Origin: UBA6136 sp044237765 | GTDB taxonomy: Bacteria > Pseudomonadota > Gammaproteobacteria > Methylococcales > Methylococcaceae | DNA length: 9,295 nt | Reading direction: 5' to 3' | NCBI GenBank assembly: GCA_044237765.1 | Contig: JBIIEQ010000100.1 | Coordinates: forward strand, 1-9,295 | Shown: piece after piece, positions 8,145 to 9,295 of the stretch | Layout: the number at the start of each line of letters is the position of its first letter | Numbering within the stretch: position 1 is the stretch's first letter | Made by a program: the position numbers and the translations under genes | The notes under the pieces: model-generated | Told to the model about the DNA's origin: nothing | Seen by the model: the letters and a program-made list of their open reading frames with translations, nothing else | Databases searched by the model: none

Positions 8145-9295
8145 CTAAAAACGGAGTTCCGACTGCACGTAGAAGTAATTCACGTTGCTGTGATCGGCGG
8201 GCGCACCGGGGGCGTTCTTGGCAAAGTCGCCCTTGATCAAGGCAGTCCAGCCGGCTTCCAGCGCGATGTTGTCATGGGCATCCCAGCGGGTGGCGAATTC
8301 GATGGTTTGCCCCATGAAATCACCCGCCTGGCCGGTGGGGTCGGAGAGACCGGCCGGTATCCAGGGCGCCTTGGCATCCGCCATCCACCAGGCGCGATAG
8401 GCCAGGAAAGAGGACACATCGCGGTGCGGAACCACGAACATTCTGGCGCCGGGTGAGTTGATGTTGTTACGGGCAAAAGGCCCAAAGATGCCGGTGGGGC
8501 CATATTCCCAGCGCCGTGCGCCATACAGGGTGTCGAAAGAATGATTGGTATTGCCGCTGGAGCCACCCGTCGCATAGTCATACTGGACAAGCAGCCGCGG
8601 ATCCCAGGGCAGATCGAAGGTGTAGCCAGCCTGGATGTGCTCGAAATAGGCTTCGACATCGGTCCTTTCCTTGCTGTCCTTGCTGCGCCGGGCACCCCCG
8701 GTCTGGCCGATGGTTTCACCTTCAAAGTCGAATTCGCCTTTCGTCGGGTTTCTGAACAGACGCAAGCCGGGCGTGTATAGCTGCCGGTTAAGAATGCTGT
8801 CCTCGTTCTCGCTCAGATAGTACAGATAGAGTTCCCCTCGGATCCCCAGCGGCAGAGCTTCGGTTTCCATCAAGGCACCCGTGAAGACGGAGCCGGGTTG
8901 CTCGGTATCCCAGGCCCAATCGTTATTCACCAGTTGTGCCCGATCCGTGGGGAGGCGTTGCACGGGTTGATTGGCAAAAAGCTGCAACTGCCACTTGGCC
9001 TCGTTGTCCCGCAGTCGGAACTGCAGGCCGGTAAAGGCATTGGTGGTGTTGCGGAAGACATTTCGGGCCACCAGTCGACGGCTGCCGAGATCCAGCGTCA
9101 TGCGCCCGCCCTTGGCTTCAAAGGCCAGATTCGAGTCCGCCAAATGGGTGGTCGACCAGGCACCATAGATCTGGGCAAAGTTGGCGACATTCACCATGGT
9201 GTTGTTCACGGGCCAATCTTCATTGGCGCCGAATTGGCGCGCATCCCAGAACTCGAAGCCGGCTCTCAGGCCGTTTTGATGATGGGCTTCCAGCC
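8145..9295 (-). CDS. Alginate-export family outer membrane porin (AlgE-like, 5' partial)
   Basis: This is a predicted outer membrane beta-barrel of the alginate export (Alginate_exp) family; the archetype AlgE forms an 18-strand channel for alginate, but many relatives are porins of unknown cargo. The frame is open to the window edge, giving 382 residues, and the signal peptide and first strands lie outside. A GTG at 9209 could be read as a start, but the 28 residues before it (including AGFEFWDARQFG) already look like a barrel strand and turn, so it is rejected. Family-like features are the LDLGSRRLVARN segment followed by FRNTTNAFTGLQFR, alternating aromatic/polar strands throughout, a Gly-Asn-rich loop near ATGGSSGNTNHSFDTLYG, and the terminal strand ending ELRF. 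The C-terminal Phe is the outer membrane assembly signal. It is the first visible gene of the minus-strand set. No other alginate genes are in view, so alginate itself should not be assumed as substrate. Confidence 0.82.
   Translation of the reverse strand, partial: LEAHHQNGLRAGFEFWDARQFGANEDWPVNNTMVNVANFAQIYGAWSTTHLADSNLAFEAKGGRMTLDLGSRRLVARNVFRNTTNAFTGLQFRLRDNEAKWQLQLFANQPVQRLPTDRAQLVNNDWAWDTEQPGSVFTGALMETEALPLGIRGELYLYYLSENEDSILNRQLYTPGLRLFRNPTKGEFDFEGETIGQTGGARRSKDSKERTDVEAYFEHIQAGYTFDLPWDPRLLVQYDYATGGSSGNTNHSFDTLYGARRWEYGPTGIFGPFARNNINSPGARMFVVPHRDVSSFLAYRAWWMADAKAPWIPAGLSDPTGQAGDFMGQTIEFATRWDAHDNIALEAGWTALIKGDFAKNAPGAPADHSNVNYFYVQSELRF

Noticed and set aside
8145..9209. Porin starting at the GTG at 9209 as a complete gene
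   Set aside because: The frame stays open to the window edge with barrel-like residues, and a start here would leave no signal peptide for an outer membrane protein.
8145..9295. Reading the porin as part of an alginate biosynthesis locus
   Set aside because: Only the porin family matches. No polymerase, epimerase, acetylase or lyase gene is in the window, and many family members are unrelated to alginate.

Overview
The window is GC-rich and densely coding. It holds six genes in two convergent blocks, and no gene-free stretch exceeds about 70 bases. It comes from a Gram-negative bacterium: there is an outer membrane efflux channel, a periplasmic adaptor, an RND inner-membrane pump, a lipoprotein with a lipobox and a beta-barrel porin ending in Phe. 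The domain mix and codon bias fit a gamma- or betaproteobacterium. The sequence alone does not fix a genus.

Plus strand, 1-5455: a complete tripartite efflux operon in the order outer membrane factor (NodT/TolC type, 5' end outside the window), periplasmic adaptor (HlyD/MFP type), HAE1-type RND permease. The genes are locked together by 4-base stop/start overlaps (ATGA at 1245-1248, GTGA at 2372-2375), so the three subunits are very probably co-translated from one mRNA. The permease keeps the proton-relay Asp-Asp pair and Lys, so it should be an active proton/substrate antiporter. The substrate cannot be read from the sequence, and no regulator or promoter lies inside the window.

Minus strand, 9295-5489: a second same-direction set, in transcription order an alginate-export-family outer membrane porin (5' end outside the window), a small secreted protein of unknown family (229 aa), and a 619-aa lipoprotein alpha/beta hydrolase with a GHSQG nucleophile elbow. 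Gaps are 62 and 44 bases. All three products are predicted to leave the cytoplasm, so this looks like a small cell-envelope module: a porin, a periplasmic factor and an envelope-anchored esterase or lipase-like enzyme.

The two blocks meet tail to tail across only 33 bases (5456-5488), with no convincing factor-independent terminator. No RNA genes, CRISPR, insertion sequences, recombination sites or significant DNA repeats were seen. The efflux operon is an ordinary system. The least explained part is the porin, unknown-protein and hydrolase trio.
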